Source: Brevibacillus fluminis (GTDB taxonomy: Bacteria > Bacillota > Bacilli > Brevibacillales > Brevibacillaceae). Taken from it: a DNA stretch of 64,000 nucleotides. The stretch is taken from assembly GCF_003710825.1 (NCBI RefSeq), contig NZ_RHHQ01000027.1:1-64000 (forward strand). The letters run 5' to 3'. A program made the position numbers and the translations under genes. Below, in pieces: positions 25,757 through 34,819 of this stretch. Each line of letters begins with the position of its first letter. Positions within the stretch are counted from its first letter, which is position 1. A model generated the notes under the pieces. That model searched no databases. It was not told where the DNA came from and saw nothing but the letters and a program-made list of their open reading frames with translations.

Positions 25757-25780
25757 ATTTTACTTACCGGTAGGTAAAAT
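25757..25780. promoter_or_regulatory. TetR operator
   Basis: ATTTTAC.TACCGGTA.GTAAAAT, nearly perfect dyad centred on CCGG, between the TetR gene and the oxidoreductase gene. Confidence 0.7.
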
Positions 25781-25853
25781 TACAATACAAACTTTACCAG
25801 CACAAAAAATAAAAAGCCGCCAACACTAGTCAGCAGCGCGCCATCCATTCACA

Positions 25854-26444
25854 TCATCTTGCCGGAAATAAGGAAACCACCGCTTCCTCCACTTCCTTCA
25901 GCATTCCATTGTACGTCTCTTCTTCACCGTAGCCGATCCCACCGAATAACAGATGCCCGACCGTCTCGATTCCGACGAACGAAAAAATAGCTGTATCTGT
26001 AGTGAGCTTCAACCCTTCAGTCATCCCCGTTTGATCATAGATGTCTTTGGGGGTACCGTGTGTATTAATGATCAGTCCCTTTTTCCCTTCCAAAAGCCTC
26101 TCAATTCCTTGCGCGTTTGCGACATAGGCGAAACCATGGGAGAAAACGCGATCGATATATCCTTTCAACATGGCAGGCTGACCACCCCACCAGATCGGAT
26201 AGATCAAAGTGATGGCATCCGCCTGAGCGATCAGCTCCTGTTCCGCTAGGATGTCTGCCGGCACATCCCCAGCATCGAGGGCAGCCAAATCGTCCTGGCC
26301 GAGTACAGGTTGGAACCGAAGCGCATACAAATCCCGCACAACAACACGATGACCGTTTGCTTGCAGCGAACGGACTACCGTCTCCAAAATCGCATGATTG
26401 AAGCTTTCCGCGTTGGGATGCGCATAAACGACAAGATGATTCAT
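25854..26444 (-). CDS. NAD(P)H oxidoreductase, flavodoxin-like fold (quinone reductase/KefF type)
   Basis: About 196 residues from MNHLVVYAHPNAES; AGGAGG 8 bases before the ATG. FMN-binding AHPNAESFNHAI near the N-terminus, then LIYPIWWGGQPAMLKGYIDRVFSHGFAYV, the family signature. It should reduce quinones or nitro compounds with NAD(P)H as a dimer. It lies upstream of a TetR gene on the same strand. A decayed fragment with the same kind of signature (KEYIDRVWNYGFAYG) is found in the island at 37069. Confidence 0.9.
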   Translation of the reverse strand: MNHLVVYAHPNAESFNHAILETVVRSLQANGHRVVVRDLYALRFQPVLGQDDLAALDAGDVPADILAEQELIAQADAITLIYPIWWGGQPAMLKGYIDRVFSHGFAYVANAQGIERLLEGKKGLIINTHGTPKDIYDQTGMTEGLKLTTDTAIFSFVGIETVGHLLFGGIGYGEEETYNGMLKEVEEAVVSLFPAR

Positions 26445-26555
26445 CGCAATAACCTCCTCCTGTTGCGGGAGACTTGAGCCCGATCGGCATGATACGAATT
26501 GCTCAGTCCGCGTTCTGTATCGCAAAACATGCCCCCCGACATTCGAGCCATTCAG

Positions 26556-27377
26556 TTATGCGCGACCTTGCTCCTCCGCCACCCGATCCAGCCACTCGCT
26601 GACAAGCGCATCGAACAGTGTCTTTTGCTCAATGTGCAGATTATGCCCAGCCCGATCCAGCATGGCAAAGCTCGCTCGCGGATATCGCTGCGCCATCTCC
26701 CATTGATTTCGGTAGCCGACCGCATGATCCTGCCTGCCTGCCACAACCAGCACCGGCTTTTCATAAGGCTGCTCCGTTACTCCGGCATCAGGCGCCAGGT
26801 CGTACTGCTGTCTGAGACGCTCCAAATGCTCCTGGTCCGCCGCTTTGATGCCGACCAAAATTTCGTCCCTGAACCGCTCCCAGTTATACCGATCCTGCAC
26901 GACATGCATGCTGGTGAACTCCTCCGCATCCTCATGATCGAATGAGCGCAAAAACGCCTCATCCTTCGCAAGGACAGTGAACGGAGGGACATCCCGTTTT
27001 GCCATTCCCGCTGTCGGGCAGATCATCAGCATGCCCGCGATCTGCTCAGGACGTTTTGCCAGCAGCGCCTGCGCCAAATAACCGCCATACGACTGTCCCG
27101 CCACAACGAATCGAGTGTCCGGCAGCACCGCATCGACAAATTGCTCCACTACGGTAAGCATATCGTTCGTGCTTTGAATCCATTCCGCCGTTTTAGTCGC
27201 GCCCATCCCCGGCAAATCGATGTAAATCCGCTTCCAGCCCGAGCGTTCTGCAAAAACCGGCTCCATACCACCCATCATCAGGTGCCGATCGCAGGAAAAG
27301 CCGTGCAGCATGAGAATCGGCGTTCCTGTACCCCACACCTCGTATTGCACGGTAATCGAATCCAATTTGCATTCCAT
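26556..27377 (-). CDS. Alpha/beta hydrolase
   Basis: About 273 residues (MECKLDSITVQYEVWG; GGAGG 8 bases upstream). Oxyanion motif LHGFSCD, nucleophile elbow VVAGQSYGGYLAQ (Ser), acid in VVAGRQDHAVG, and catalytic His in DRAGHNLHIE. Cap region between about 125 and 195. A typical soluble esterase/hydrolase; substrate unknown. It follows marR on the same strand and has two MarR-like palindromes in front, so it is probably MarR-controlled. Confidence 0.88.
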   Translation of the reverse strand: MECKLDSITVQYEVWGTGTPILMLHGFSCDRHLMMGGMEPVFAERSGWKRIYIDLPGMGATKTAEWIQSTNDMLTVVEQFVDAVLPDTRFVVAGQSYGGYLAQALLAKRPEQIAGMLMICPTAGMAKRDVPPFTVLAKDEAFLRSFDHEDAEEFTSMHVVQDRYNWERFRDEILVGIKAADQEHLERLRQQYDLAPDAGVTEQPYEKPVLVVAGRQDHAVGYRNQWEMAQRYPRASFAMLDRAGHNLHIEQKTLFDALVSEWLDRVAEEQGRA

Positions 27378-27410
27378 TTTATAAGCCTCCATTTTCTCCG
27401 ATATTTTTGT

Positions 27411-27461
27411 ATAGATATCTATTGATTAGATTGTAACTTCCATTAACATAGATGTCTATGT
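27411..27461. promoter_or_regulatory. Paired MarR-type operators
   Basis: ATAGATATCTAT (27411-27422) and ACATAGATGTCTATGT (27446-27461), both palindromic and sharing TAGAT-TCTA, sit between the MarR gene and the hydrolase promoter. Confidence 0.65.
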
Positions 27462-27479
27462 ATTTCTTGCAAAAAAAAA

Positions 27480-27902
27480 TTAAAATCGCTGGAAAACGCG
27501 CTCTAGCAAAGATTCGAATAGCTCCTTCTCGTCATCGGTCAATCCGCCGTAGAGAAGCTCATTCAATTCCTCCGAAACCTTCGCGAAAATCGGCTCGAGC
27601 GTCTGCCCTTTCTTTGTGAGTGCAACCAGCGTGACTCTGCTGTCCTCCTCGCTTTTACGTCGTTCCACATAGCCCAGCTTTTCCAGCTTGTCTACTAATA
27701 CGGAAACGGTCGGCTGAGTCCGGTGAATTTTTTCAGCCAGCACTTTTACGGAGATGCCATCTACCCGGTAAAGCAGCGACAAAATATCGCCATGTGAAGA
27801 CACGATCCCCTCCACGCCATTTTTTTCAAGCTCTGACACAATCATTTTATTGACGGAATCTCTAATTTTACTGATCATGGACGCTGCATTATATTTCAAC
27901 AT
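27480..27902 (-). CDS. MarR-family transcriptional regulator
   Basis: About 140 residues from MLKYNAASM. Winged-helix core: SVKVLAEKIHRTQPTVSVLVDKLEKLGYVERRKSEEDSRVTLVALTKKGQTL, with the DSR wing. The start is uncertain because no strong ribosome site is visible; a longer frame starts at 27938. Directly upstream of the hydrolase gene on the same strand, with a pair of palindromes in the 100-base gap. Expected to repress the hydrolase. Confidence 0.87.
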   Translation of the reverse strand: MLKYNAASMISKIRDSVNKMIVSELEKNGVEGIVSSHGDILSLLYRVDGISVKVLAEKIHRTQPTVSVLVDKLEKLGYVERRKSEEDSRVTLVALTKKGQTLEPIFAKVSEELNELLYGGLTDDEKELFESLLERVFQRF

Positions 27903-28043
27903 AGTCCTACTATACGGGATGCGCGAAAACATTTTCAAGGGGGCTGACCGATAGCCGGAGCTTGAATGCAGAAACTGATTCGGCTTTACCCCACCGAACC
28001 ATCCTGTCGCCTGCCATGCCCGCAGCCCCCCATAGGCACCCCA

Positions 28044-28817
28044 TCATCCGAAATGCTTCTTCAACAGCTCGGTGAACCTCTCTTTATCGATCGCCTCTTT
28101 CGACACAACGCCGTCAACCCATTGTGTGAAGGTCGTGTCGGTCAGTGTGACGTTGCCCTTGTTTGTGAGCTTTGTGATCAATGGATTTTTGTTGAAAGGC
28201 GATCCCGCGTGATGCTCGATGATCTCCCGCACTTCCTCCAATTCGGACACATCGCGAATCGGCTTTTTGGAATCGAACGTATAGCCGATCCGCCAATCCA
28301 TATCCTTATGCTTGAGCTTCATTTCAAACACATAATCGCCCAACTCACTGTCCGCTCGCTTAATCCGAAACGCGCCATTCGCCGAGCTGACTTCCTCCCC
28401 GCTCAATGGAACAGGCTTGAGCGGTAGATTTCCTCCGAAACCGGTATCGATAACATAAGTTTGATTCTGACGCGTGAGCAAAATCGTCACATGCGTTCGC
28501 CCCAGTGTAAGAAACCGCTGAGCAGCGTGTTCGTACACCACGCCTCGTGTCAGAACTGCATCGAATCCATTTTCGAGCAGAAAGAAATAAAACAGTGCGT
28601 TTAACTCGTAGCAAAGCCCGCCTTCCTGCTTTTCCAGCATTTTGCGGATCAAGTTTTCCTTCGTGATGTCATTTGTTCTTTGTTCGATGATGCACATGTT
28701 TTCAAACGGAATGCTTCTGGATGTCCTCTCCAATACATCCCCCAATTGTTCAAAGGCAATCTCTCCGCTTTCCGGCCACCCGATCCTTCTGCGAAATAAC
28801 ACGTTCAGCTCGCTCAT
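28044..28817 (-). CDS. nat: Arylamine N-acetyltransferase
   Basis: 257 residues (MSELNVLFRRRIGWP; GGGGAG 6 bases upstream). The Cys-His-Asp triad is visible: KQEGGLCYELNALF (Cys), RTHVTILL (His) and VIDTGFGGN (Asp). It transfers acetyl from acetyl-CoA to aromatic amines or hydrazines. Length is normal for the family. Monocistronic, convergent with nothing obvious. Confidence 0.93.
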   Translation of the reverse strand: MSELNVLFRRRIGWPESGEIAFEQLGDVLERTSRSIPFENMCIIEQRTNDITKENLIRKMLEKQEGGLCYELNALFYFFLLENGFDAVLTRGVVYEHAAQRFLTLGRTHVTILLTRQNQTYVIDTGFGGNLPLKPVPLSGEEVSSANGAFRIKRADSELGDYVFEMKLKHKDMDWRIGYTFDSKKPIRDVSELEEVREIIEHHAGSPFNKNPLITKLTNKGNVTLTDTTFTQWVDGVVSKEAIDKERFTELLKKHFG

Positions 28818-29006
28818 GGTATACTCCCCCATCCTCGTTCTCCCTTACTACATTCTCATCACGCAGAGGGTATGCCTGCTTGGGAGTGATTATGCTGCAC
28901 GTCTTTTTCTCCGGCTGTTCTGCCTTTCTTCATCTGTTCTATCCGCATTCGCTTATGATGGGGAAAGTTAGATCACTATTACGTTTTACTGCATCGGAGG
29001 AACCCC

Positions 29007-29615
29007 ATGTCTGGATACACCGTTTTTCTTCTAGCCTTTGCCGCCTCAGCAGCTTCGCCCGGCCCCGAAATAGCGGGACTTCTGTCCAGATCGTTGTCAG
29101 GTGGCATACTCGCCAGCCTCCCGCTCGCCTTCGGAATCGTTCTGGGCAAATTGCTCATGCTCTCTGCCGCAGTCGTCGGTCTCTCGGCAATCGCGGATGG
29201 ACTTGGCCCAATTTTTGTAGCATTGAAATATGGTGGCGCCGGATATTTGTTTTGGCTGGGCTTCAAAAAATGGAAGCAAGCAGGGCGGCCAATTGCGGCC
29301 GGTGAGAGCGCCAAACCCGTCAGCGTCAAGGCTGAGATCGGCCTCGGGCTAGCAATGACACTGTCCAATCCACTCGCAATCTTTTTTTACGTCGCACTGC
29401 TTCCAAGCTCAATTGATATGGCAGGCGTAACATTGGTCAGCTATTCCTTTTTGTGCGCGATTATCATTGGTGTGATGGTTGCCGTCGTCATCGGCTATGG
29501 CATCGTGGCAGAAGTGGCGCGAAAAGCATTCACGTCTTCCTCTGCCAAGACGCTCATCGACCGTTTAGCCGGCCTGATGATGTTCGTTTCGGGCCTGTTA
29601 ATCGTCATTCGTTAA
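29007..29615 (+). CDS. LysE/RhtB-family amino-acid exporter
   Basis: 202 residues; GGAGG 5 bases before ATG. Six membrane helices and the family signature SPGPEIAGLLSRSLSGG near the N-terminus, LGFKKWKQAG after helix 3, and TLSNPLAIFFYVALLPS. Expected to export an amino acid or derivative. It converges on the thiolase gene. Confidence 0.88.
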   Translation: MSGYTVFLLAFAASAASPGPEIAGLLSRSLSGGILASLPLAFGIVLGKLLMLSAAVVGLSAIADGLGPIFVALKYGGAGYLFWLGFKKWKQAGRPIAAGESAKPVSVKAEIGLGLAMTLSNPLAIFFYVALLPSSIDMAGVTLVSYSFLCAIIIGVMVAVVIGYGIVAEVARKAFTSSSAKTLIDRLAGLMMFVSGLLIVIR

Positions 29616-29644
29616 AGCGATTCGCCCAGCTTTTTCTTCCTGTT

Positions 29645-30796
29645 TCACGCTTCCCGTTCAATAATCGTCGCGACGGCCATTCCGTGCATGATGCAGAGAG
29701 TGGCCAAACCGTACCGCGCTTCACGTTTCTCCAGCTCATGCAGCATCGTCGTGATCAGACGCGCACCGCTCGCGCCCAACGGATGGCCGAGCGCGATGGC
29801 CCCGCCATTGACGTTCACCTTGTCTGGATCAGGCTTGATCTCGCGTTCCCAAGCCAAGACGACGGACGCAAACGCCTCATTCACTTCAAATAGGTCGATA
29901 TCGTGCAGCGCCAGATTTGCCTTTTGTAGCACCTTTTGCGTGGCGGGAATGATGCCTGTCAACATGATGGTCGGATCGACGCCAGCAACCGCAGTGGCCA
30001 CAACCCGTGCCCGCGGTTTGTAACCCAACTGCTCCGCCTTCTGCCGGGACATTAGGAGCACCGCTGATGCACCGTCGTTAATCGGGCTTGCATTTGCTGC
30101 TGTGATGATGCCGTCTGAAAGAAAAGCCGGCTGCAGCGCTGCCATTTTTTCAAGCGATGTAACGCGCGGGGTTTCATCTGCCTGAAAATCAATCATCGTC
30201 CCGTCCGGCGATGGAACGCGCACGGGTACGATCTCATCGACGAATCGGTTGGCAGCCTGGGCTTTCAACGCCTTTTCATGACTTCTCAAGGAGTAGGCAT
30301 CCAAGTCCAGACGAGACAATCCCCATCTCTGCGCAATACGTTCAGCCGAAATGCCTTGGGGGATCATCTCATATCGATCGGAAAGCTTCGGGTTCCAAGC
30401 CTTGACATCGCTGCCCATTTTGACCCGGTTCATGCTCTCAACGCCCGCTGCAATCACCACATCGCTCATTCCCGCCATGATTTCATGTGCAGCCTGATTG
30501 AGCGTTTCCAGGCTGGAGCCACATGCCCGGTTGGACGTGACGCCGCAAACCTCAACCGGAAAACCTGCGAGCAGCAATGCCAATCGCGCTATGTTTCCGC
30601 CCTGTTCCTCGACCTGTGTTACACATCCCATCTTCACGTCTTCCACCAGCGCCGGGTTCACTCGATTGCGCTCAACCAATCGCTGCAACACTTGTGCGGC
30701 AAGCTCATCAGGACGGATATGGCTCAACGTCCCATTCTTTTTCCCCATCGGTGAACGAACAGCGTCCACAATGACTGCATCCTTACCAGATTTCAT
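29645..30796 (-). CDS. Acetyl-CoA acyltransferase (thiolase)
   Basis: 383 residues; GGAGGGG 5 bases before ATG. Nucleophilic Cys in SNRACGSSLETLNQAAHEI, His in NVNGGAIALGHPLGASGARL, and the second Cys in LCIMHGMAVATIIER. Normal degradative thiolases read C-x-G-G-G-x-G at the last site; here it is C-I-M-H-G-M-A, an unusual substitution next to the active site. It would cleave 3-ketoacyl-CoA. The palindrome at 30823 just upstream matches one before the TetR gene, so it is probably under that repressor. Confidence 0.9.
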   Translation of the reverse strand: MKSGKDAVIVDAVRSPMGKKNGTLSHIRPDELAAQVLQRLVERNRVNPALVEDVKMGCVTQVEEQGGNIARLALLLAGFPVEVCGVTSNRACGSSLETLNQAAHEIMAGMSDVVIAAGVESMNRVKMGSDVKAWNPKLSDRYEMIPQGISAERIAQRWGLSRLDLDAYSLRSHEKALKAQAANRFVDEIVPVRVPSPDGTMIDFQADETPRVTSLEKMAALQPAFLSDGIITAANASPINDGASAVLLMSRQKAEQLGYKPRARVVATAVAGVDPTIMLTGIIPATQKVLQKANLALHDIDLFEVNEAFASVVLAWEREIKPDPDKVNVNGGAIALGHPLGASGARLITTMLHELEKREARYGLATLCIMHGMAVATIIEREA

Positions 30797-30822
30797 CGTA
30801 ACCCCTCCAGAAGAAGATATTT

Positions 30823-30838
30823 AAGACCGATCGGTCTT
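30823..30838. promoter_or_regulatory. TetR operator before thiolase
   Basis: AAGACCGATCGGTCTT, a perfect 16-base palindrome, 26 bases upstream of the thiolase start. A near copy lies upstream of tetR at 31531. Confidence 0.8.
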
Positions 30839-30873
30839 TTTTTGGGTTTAAAAAAAGCCGTGTACGGCTCCTT

Positions 30874-31485
30874 CTATTCTTGACTAGGCAAACCTAACTC
30901 TGCTGTCAAAAAGGATTGCATATGCTGCATGGCCCTTTCCATGTGTACCTGATTGCCGTAAAGCTTACTCAGCATCAGCGCTCCTTCCAGCGTAGAGATC
31001 ATGATGGTCGCGACGAACTCCGGATCAGCGCCTTCCCGAACCTCCCCCATCTCGATCCCCATGCGTACATACCTAGCGATCAGCTCGAGAAGTTCCCGCA
31101 TCGCTGCACAGACTTTTTCCCGCAGGACCGGATCGGCATCATCTGCCTCAATCGCCGCGTTTAGCAGTGGACATCCGCCTGGCAGAAGCTCATTTTTGGC
31201 GTGTCGTTCAAAGATCGAGGCGATCGCAAGCAGACGTTCCATGCATCCTTTTTTGCCCGCCAGCGCTTCAGAAAAAGAGTGGCTCATCATCTCGATGGAG
31301 TAGGAAAAAGCGCTCAGCATCAGCTCCTCCTTGCTTTCGAAATGATTGTAAATCCCCCCTTTTTTCAGGCCGGTTTCGTGCATGATCCCGGATATGGACG
31401 ATGCCATGTATCCTTGGCTGTTAAACAGCTTCGACGCCTTTTGCACGATCAGCGCTTTGGTTTGTTCTCCTTTGCGAGTAGACAT
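30874..31485 (-). CDS. TetR-family regulator of the thiolase gene
   Basis: About 203 residues from MSTRKGEQTK (GGAGG upstream). HTH: LIVQKASKLFNSQGYMASSISGIMHETGLKKGGIYNHFESKEELM, and the C-terminal TetR_C-like domain (FERHAKNELLPGGCPLLNAAIEADD). Such regulators of the YcdC/AcrR group often respond to acyl compounds. Palindromes AAGACCGATCGG(T) stand before both this gene and the thiolase, showing auto- and co-regulation. Confidence 0.9.
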   Translation of the reverse strand: MSTRKGEQTKALIVQKASKLFNSQGYMASSISGIMHETGLKKGGIYNHFESKEELMLSAFSYSIEMMSHSFSEALAGKKGCMERLLAIASIFERHAKNELLPGGCPLLNAAIEADDADPVLREKVCAAMRELLELIARYVRMGIEMGEVREGADPEFVATIMISTLEGALMLSKLYGNQVHMERAMQHMQSFLTAELGLPSQE

Positions 31486-31530
31486 GAATTTGTTTGCCTC
31501 CGTTGAAAAAGATCGCTCGTTGTTAGTTTT

Positions 31531-31546
31531 AAGACCGATCGGTTTG
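31531..31546. promoter_or_regulatory. TetR operator before tetR
   Basis: AAGACCGATCGGTTTG, 13 of 16 positions of a perfect palindrome and nearly identical to 30823-30838. Confidence 0.75.
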
Positions 31547-31625
31547 TTTTTATTATATATGTAGATTGAATCACTGCATAGGGCTAACAATGGAATTTAT
31601 GTGCAAAAGCTTAGCCCCTTCCCCT

Positions 31626-32525
31626 TTACATAAACATCGAGGATGGTGCATGCAGCTCCTCCTTGAGAAATGACATGAGCTTCGCGGCTGCGAGTGATTG
31701 CGGATACTCGGGTGTTTTGCTTAACATGCCAAACGTCATATCAATTGGATTACCGTCCACCGCACGTACCGTCGTTCCTTGGGGAGCGGGGTCCAACACG
31801 ATTTTGGGCACGAGCGCGATCCCGAATCCACACGCGACATAGTACTTCAGGGCAGTCATGCTCCCGATCTCCATCGTATCGATCGGAATGCCCCCGGTGC
31901 CCTGCAGCACCACCTCCAGCTTTCTGCGGTACGGACAAGTTGCCGATGTAATGAGCAGACGGTACCCCCGAATCTCCTCCGGTGAAATCGCCGCTTTTCC
32001 AGCAAGCGGATGATCCTCCGGCAGCAATACCGCAAACTCCTCCTTGAATAAAGGTTCAAAATAAAGCTCGGTTCCCAGATCCGGAGCGGAACAAAGCGCA
32101 ACGTCAATGTCCCCTCTAAGAAGCCGCTCGCTGAGCGCTGGCGTATTCGCAATGTCTAAGGAGACGCAAATTTTGGGATAACGGGAGATGAACCGCTTCA
32201 AAATTGTTGGCAACCGGTAACTGGCCGTCGGCTCCGTCACCCCCAAACGAACATGGCCCGCCTCCCCCAAGCGAAAATCGGACAAGTTTGCCTGCAATTG
32301 CTCCATGCTCTGGATAACATGCAAGCTTTGCTCGTAAAACAATCTCCCAGCTTCGGTCAACCGGATCTTTTTCCCGCGCTCGATCAACTGAACGCCCAAG
32401 TCAGCCTCAAGCTTTTGGATCTGCATCGTGATGGTGGACTGCGCATAATTCGTTTCTTCCGCTACCCGAATAAAACTCCCGTATTTCGCTAACAGGTGAA
32501 ATGTCTTAACTACCTTTACATCCAT
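31626..32525 (-). CDS. LysR-family transcriptional regulator
   Basis: 299 residues. N-terminal HTH (FHLLAKYGSFIRVAEETNYAQSTITMQIQKLEADLGVQLIERGKKIRLTEAG) and a type 2 periplasmic-binding-like effector domain (HVRLGVTEPTASYRLPTILKRF, DIDVALCSAPDLG). Divergent from the SDR gene at 32651 with a palindrome in the 125-base gap, the standard LysR arrangement; the SDR gene is its likely target. Confidence 0.93.
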   Translation of the reverse strand: MDVKVVKTFHLLAKYGSFIRVAEETNYAQSTITMQIQKLEADLGVQLIERGKKIRLTEAGRLFYEQSLHVIQSMEQLQANLSDFRLGEAGHVRLGVTEPTASYRLPTILKRFISRYPKICVSLDIANTPALSERLLRGDIDVALCSAPDLGTELYFEPLFKEEFAVLLPEDHPLAGKAAISPEEIRGYRLLITSATCPYRRKLEVVLQGTGGIPIDTMEIGSMTALKYYVACGFGIALVPKIVLDPAPQGTTVRAVDGNPIDMTFGMLSKTPEYPQSLAAAKLMSFLKEELHAPSSMFM

Positions 32526-32544
32526 CGTGACGTCCCCGTTCTAT

Positions 32545-32563
32545 GATTCAAAATTTTTGAATC
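32545..32563. promoter_or_regulatory. LysR-type palindrome
   Basis: GATTCAAAATTTTTGAATC dyad between lysR and the SDR gene, 20 bases from the lysR start. Confidence 0.55.
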
Positions 32564-32650
32564 TGATCTTCTCTTAATTCAATTATACAAAATTCATTTC
32601 TCGGCGTACAATTTTTCCATACCATCGTTCGACAAAAGGAGATGACCGAA

Positions 32651-33391
32651 ATGGATGTAAAAAACAAAGTTGCGCTCGTCACCGGTGGCGGCACAGGGAT
32701 CGGCAGAGCGACGAGCCTTGCGCTGGCAGAACGGGGAGCCATCGTTGCCGTAAACTATTCTCGTTCACAAACCGACGCGGAGGAAACTGTGCAACTCATT
32801 CAGGACAGAGGCGGGCAGGCGATCGCCATCCGGGCCGATGTTTCCCGCGACTCAGAGGTGCGGGACATGGTCTATGAGATTGTGCGGCAGTACGGGAGCG
32901 TTGACTTGCTTGTCAATAACGCCAGCACGACACGACACATCCCGTTTGGGGATTTGGAGGCGGCAGACGAGGAAGTATGGAATGAGCTTTATGATGTGAA
33001 TGTCAAAGGGATGTTTTACTGCGCACGAGCCGTCGCACCCTTCATGAAACAAAAGAAAGAGGGCGCAATCGTCAACCTCGGTAGCATCGCGGGACAAACC
33101 GGACTCGGCTCTTCACTGCCGTACGCTGTTTCCAAGGCTGCTGTCCACGGCCTGACAAAATCGCTCGCCCATGCCCTCGCTCCAACGATCAGAGTCAACT
33201 GCGTGGTCCCAGGAGCCGTCGCAACGAGATGGTGGGCAGGGTATGAGGAACAAATGAAAAAGCTGGCTCCAAATCTACTGCTGCAGCGTATCGCAGCTCC
33301 TGATGATATCGCACAGCTCATCTGTACAGCGTTGGAACAAGAAGCGATGACGGGGCAGATTATTACGGTAGATAGCGGTCAGACCATGTAG
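32651..33391 (+). CDS. Short-chain dehydrogenase/reductase
   Basis: 246 residues from MDVKNKVALVTGGGTGIG; AAGGAG is 9 bases upstream of this ATG, while an earlier in-frame ATG overlaps the Shine-Dalgarno site. TGGGTGIG is the NAD(P) loop, NNAS the structural motif, and S(104)...YAVSK the catalytic Ser-Tyr-Lys set. C-terminal ITVDSGQTM is typical of FabG-like SDRs. Divergent from lysR; monocistronic with a good terminator. Substrate unknown. Confidence 0.93.
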   Translation: MDVKNKVALVTGGGTGIGRATSLALAERGAIVAVNYSRSQTDAEETVQLIQDRGGQAIAIRADVSRDSEVRDMVYEIVRQYGSVDLLVNNASTTRHIPFGDLEAADEEVWNELYDVNVKGMFYCARAVAPFMKQKKEGAIVNLGSIAGQTGLGSSLPYAVSKAAVHGLTKSLAHALAPTIRVNCVVPGAVATRWWAGYEEQMKKLAPNLLLQRIAAPDDIAQLICTALEQEAMTGQIITVDSGQTM

Positions 33392-33461
33392 GGTGCAAAG
33401 CAAACGATGCTCATCGTGTGCGCTCCCACCTGCCTGTCTGACTAGTCAGTTAACCAAACAA

Positions 33462-33502
33462 AGGCTGCCCGCTTGTAATAAGCGGCAGCCTCCTTTTTTT
33501 TT
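33462..33502 (+). terminator. SDR gene terminator
   Basis: AGGCTGCC.GCTT/AAGCGGCAGCCT stem followed by a run of about ten T. Confidence 0.9.
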
Positions 33503-33592
33503 AGTATATTTCGATCAATCCACTCGCGAACGCTTTTACTTGATTCTCCCTTCATGTTAACCCGAGCCCATCCTCCCATGGACTTTTTACCA

Positions 33593-34057
33593 CTAGTAGT
33601 CAGCGTTCACTTCCCCTTTTAACTCCAAATGGAGCAGAGGAAATGGCTGACCCGAGCCATCTAATTCTGATCGTCCAACCTGTACAAATCCAAGCCTTTT
33701 GTAAAATACGTAAGCACCATCATTTTGCTCATTCACATCAACTTGAAGATTCGTACCTTTTATTTTGATCGCATGATAAATCAATCGACTGCCGATACCC
33801 TTTCCGTGGTGTGCGGGGTCTACGAACAGCATCTCGATCTTGGATTCGTTAAGGCCGATAAACCCTGTCGGCTCTCCATGTTCATTGTATTCCACCCAAA
33901 TCTCTACTTCTTTTAGCGCCCCATTTTTAACAAGGTCATGATAAAACTGAATATCCTTTTCCGTCAGAAATGTATGGGTATGGACAACAGCGTTATACCA
34001 AATATCCACTAATCGATCGTGATCTTTTTCTTGAAAGGCGACAATTCCGTTTGACAT
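33593..34057 (-). CDS. GNAT-family N-acetyltransferase
   Basis: 154 residues; GGAGG 6 bases before ATG. Acetyl-CoA-binding motif A is IEMLFVDPAHHGKGIGSRLI (Q/R-x-x-G-x-G/A variant), followed by DVNEQNDGAYVFYKRLGFVQVGRSE. The fold and length are those of small-molecule acetyltransferases. It is the last host gene before the island and would originally have converged on glmS. Substrate unknown. Confidence 0.9.
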   Translation of the reverse strand: MSNGIVAFQEKDHDRLVDIWYNAVVHTHTFLTEKDIQFYHDLVKNGALKEVEIWVEYNEHGEPTGFIGLNESKIEMLFVDPAHHGKGIGSRLIYHAIKIKGTNLQVDVNEQNDGAYVFYKRLGFVQVGRSELDGSGQPFPLLHLELKGEVNADY

Positions 34058-34173
34058 GATTCATCCTCCGTTCAATGTAAGTGAAGATGGTTTAGTTTCC
34101 CAATGCATAATATATTAGATTGATATACCTATTGAATCAATAACTTTCTCGTAGTGATTCATTCAATGTATAT

Positions 34174-34210
34174 AAAAAACGAGCTGCTTCAGCAGCTCGT
34201 TTCTTTTTTT
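34174..34210. terminator. Bidirectional terminator, probably the original glmS terminator
   Basis: A perfect 10-bp stem (ACGAGCTGCT/AGCAGCTCGT) with A-run on the left and T-run on the right. No gene on the + strand precedes it, but on the minus strand it directly follows the 5-base flank of the island. If the island is removed it lies just downstream of glmS. Confidence 0.75.
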
Positions 34211-34243
34211 AAAAGTTGTATTTAAATGTACAACTGTTCAATG

Positions 34244-34382
34244 ACATTAGAGTTACTAAATGAGAAATGTCATAACATCAAGGGTTTCCTAAGCTTATAG
34301 GTTAGTAATGATTACATTAGAGTTATTAAATAAATTTCATTTATAAGCTCAACTTTTATACGATTACATTAGAGTTGTTAAA
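34244..34382 (+). repeat. Left-end repeats of the second element
   Basis: Three copies of ACATTAGAGTTnnTAAA at 34244-34260, 34314-34330 and 34366-34382, spaced 70 and 52 bases. Likely TnsB-type binding sites; inverse copies occur at 50357-50413. Confidence 0.8.
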
Positions 34383-34383
34383 A

Positions 34384-34592
34384 AATCTATTTCTCCCCAA
34401 ACAGTGTCACCAAATGGCTGGTGGATTAAATACAAATCGAAGTATTCCACTTGTAACTAGCGTTTTTGCGAATGCTATCTTTGCACGCTCATAACCAGCA
34501 TCCTGAATCCAAAGTTTTGTCGTAATAAATATGTCTTCTCTTGGAACGCCATCAGCTTGTCGGCATCCCTTCTCGAAAATGACAAAATACAA
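34384..34592 (-). pseudogene. Aldo/keto reductase fragment
   Basis: One frame reads GVPREDIFITTKLWIQDAGYERAKIAFAKTL, a second frame continues EYFDLYLIHQPFGDTVWGE; together they are the central part of an aldo/keto reductase (the TTKLW and LYLIHxP strands). A frameshift separates them and both ends are missing; the fragment stops exactly at the third left-end repeat. Confidence 0.75.
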
Positions 34593-34819
34593 TAAAATGT
34601 TTCTTTATATTACCATCATCCTTCTCCAATGTGTTTGATTTTATTCAAATACGAACATAATATCTTTTGAGCACAAAAAAACCCTATAATGTTCAATGAA
34701 AACCAGCTAATGTTTGTCAAGCTTTTCAGTGTAGACAAAGTTTTAAACACTGGTATACTGTTTTTTGAGCATGACGAATAATCCTTCATTGGCGTGAAGG
34801 ATTATGGATAATTTTAGTA

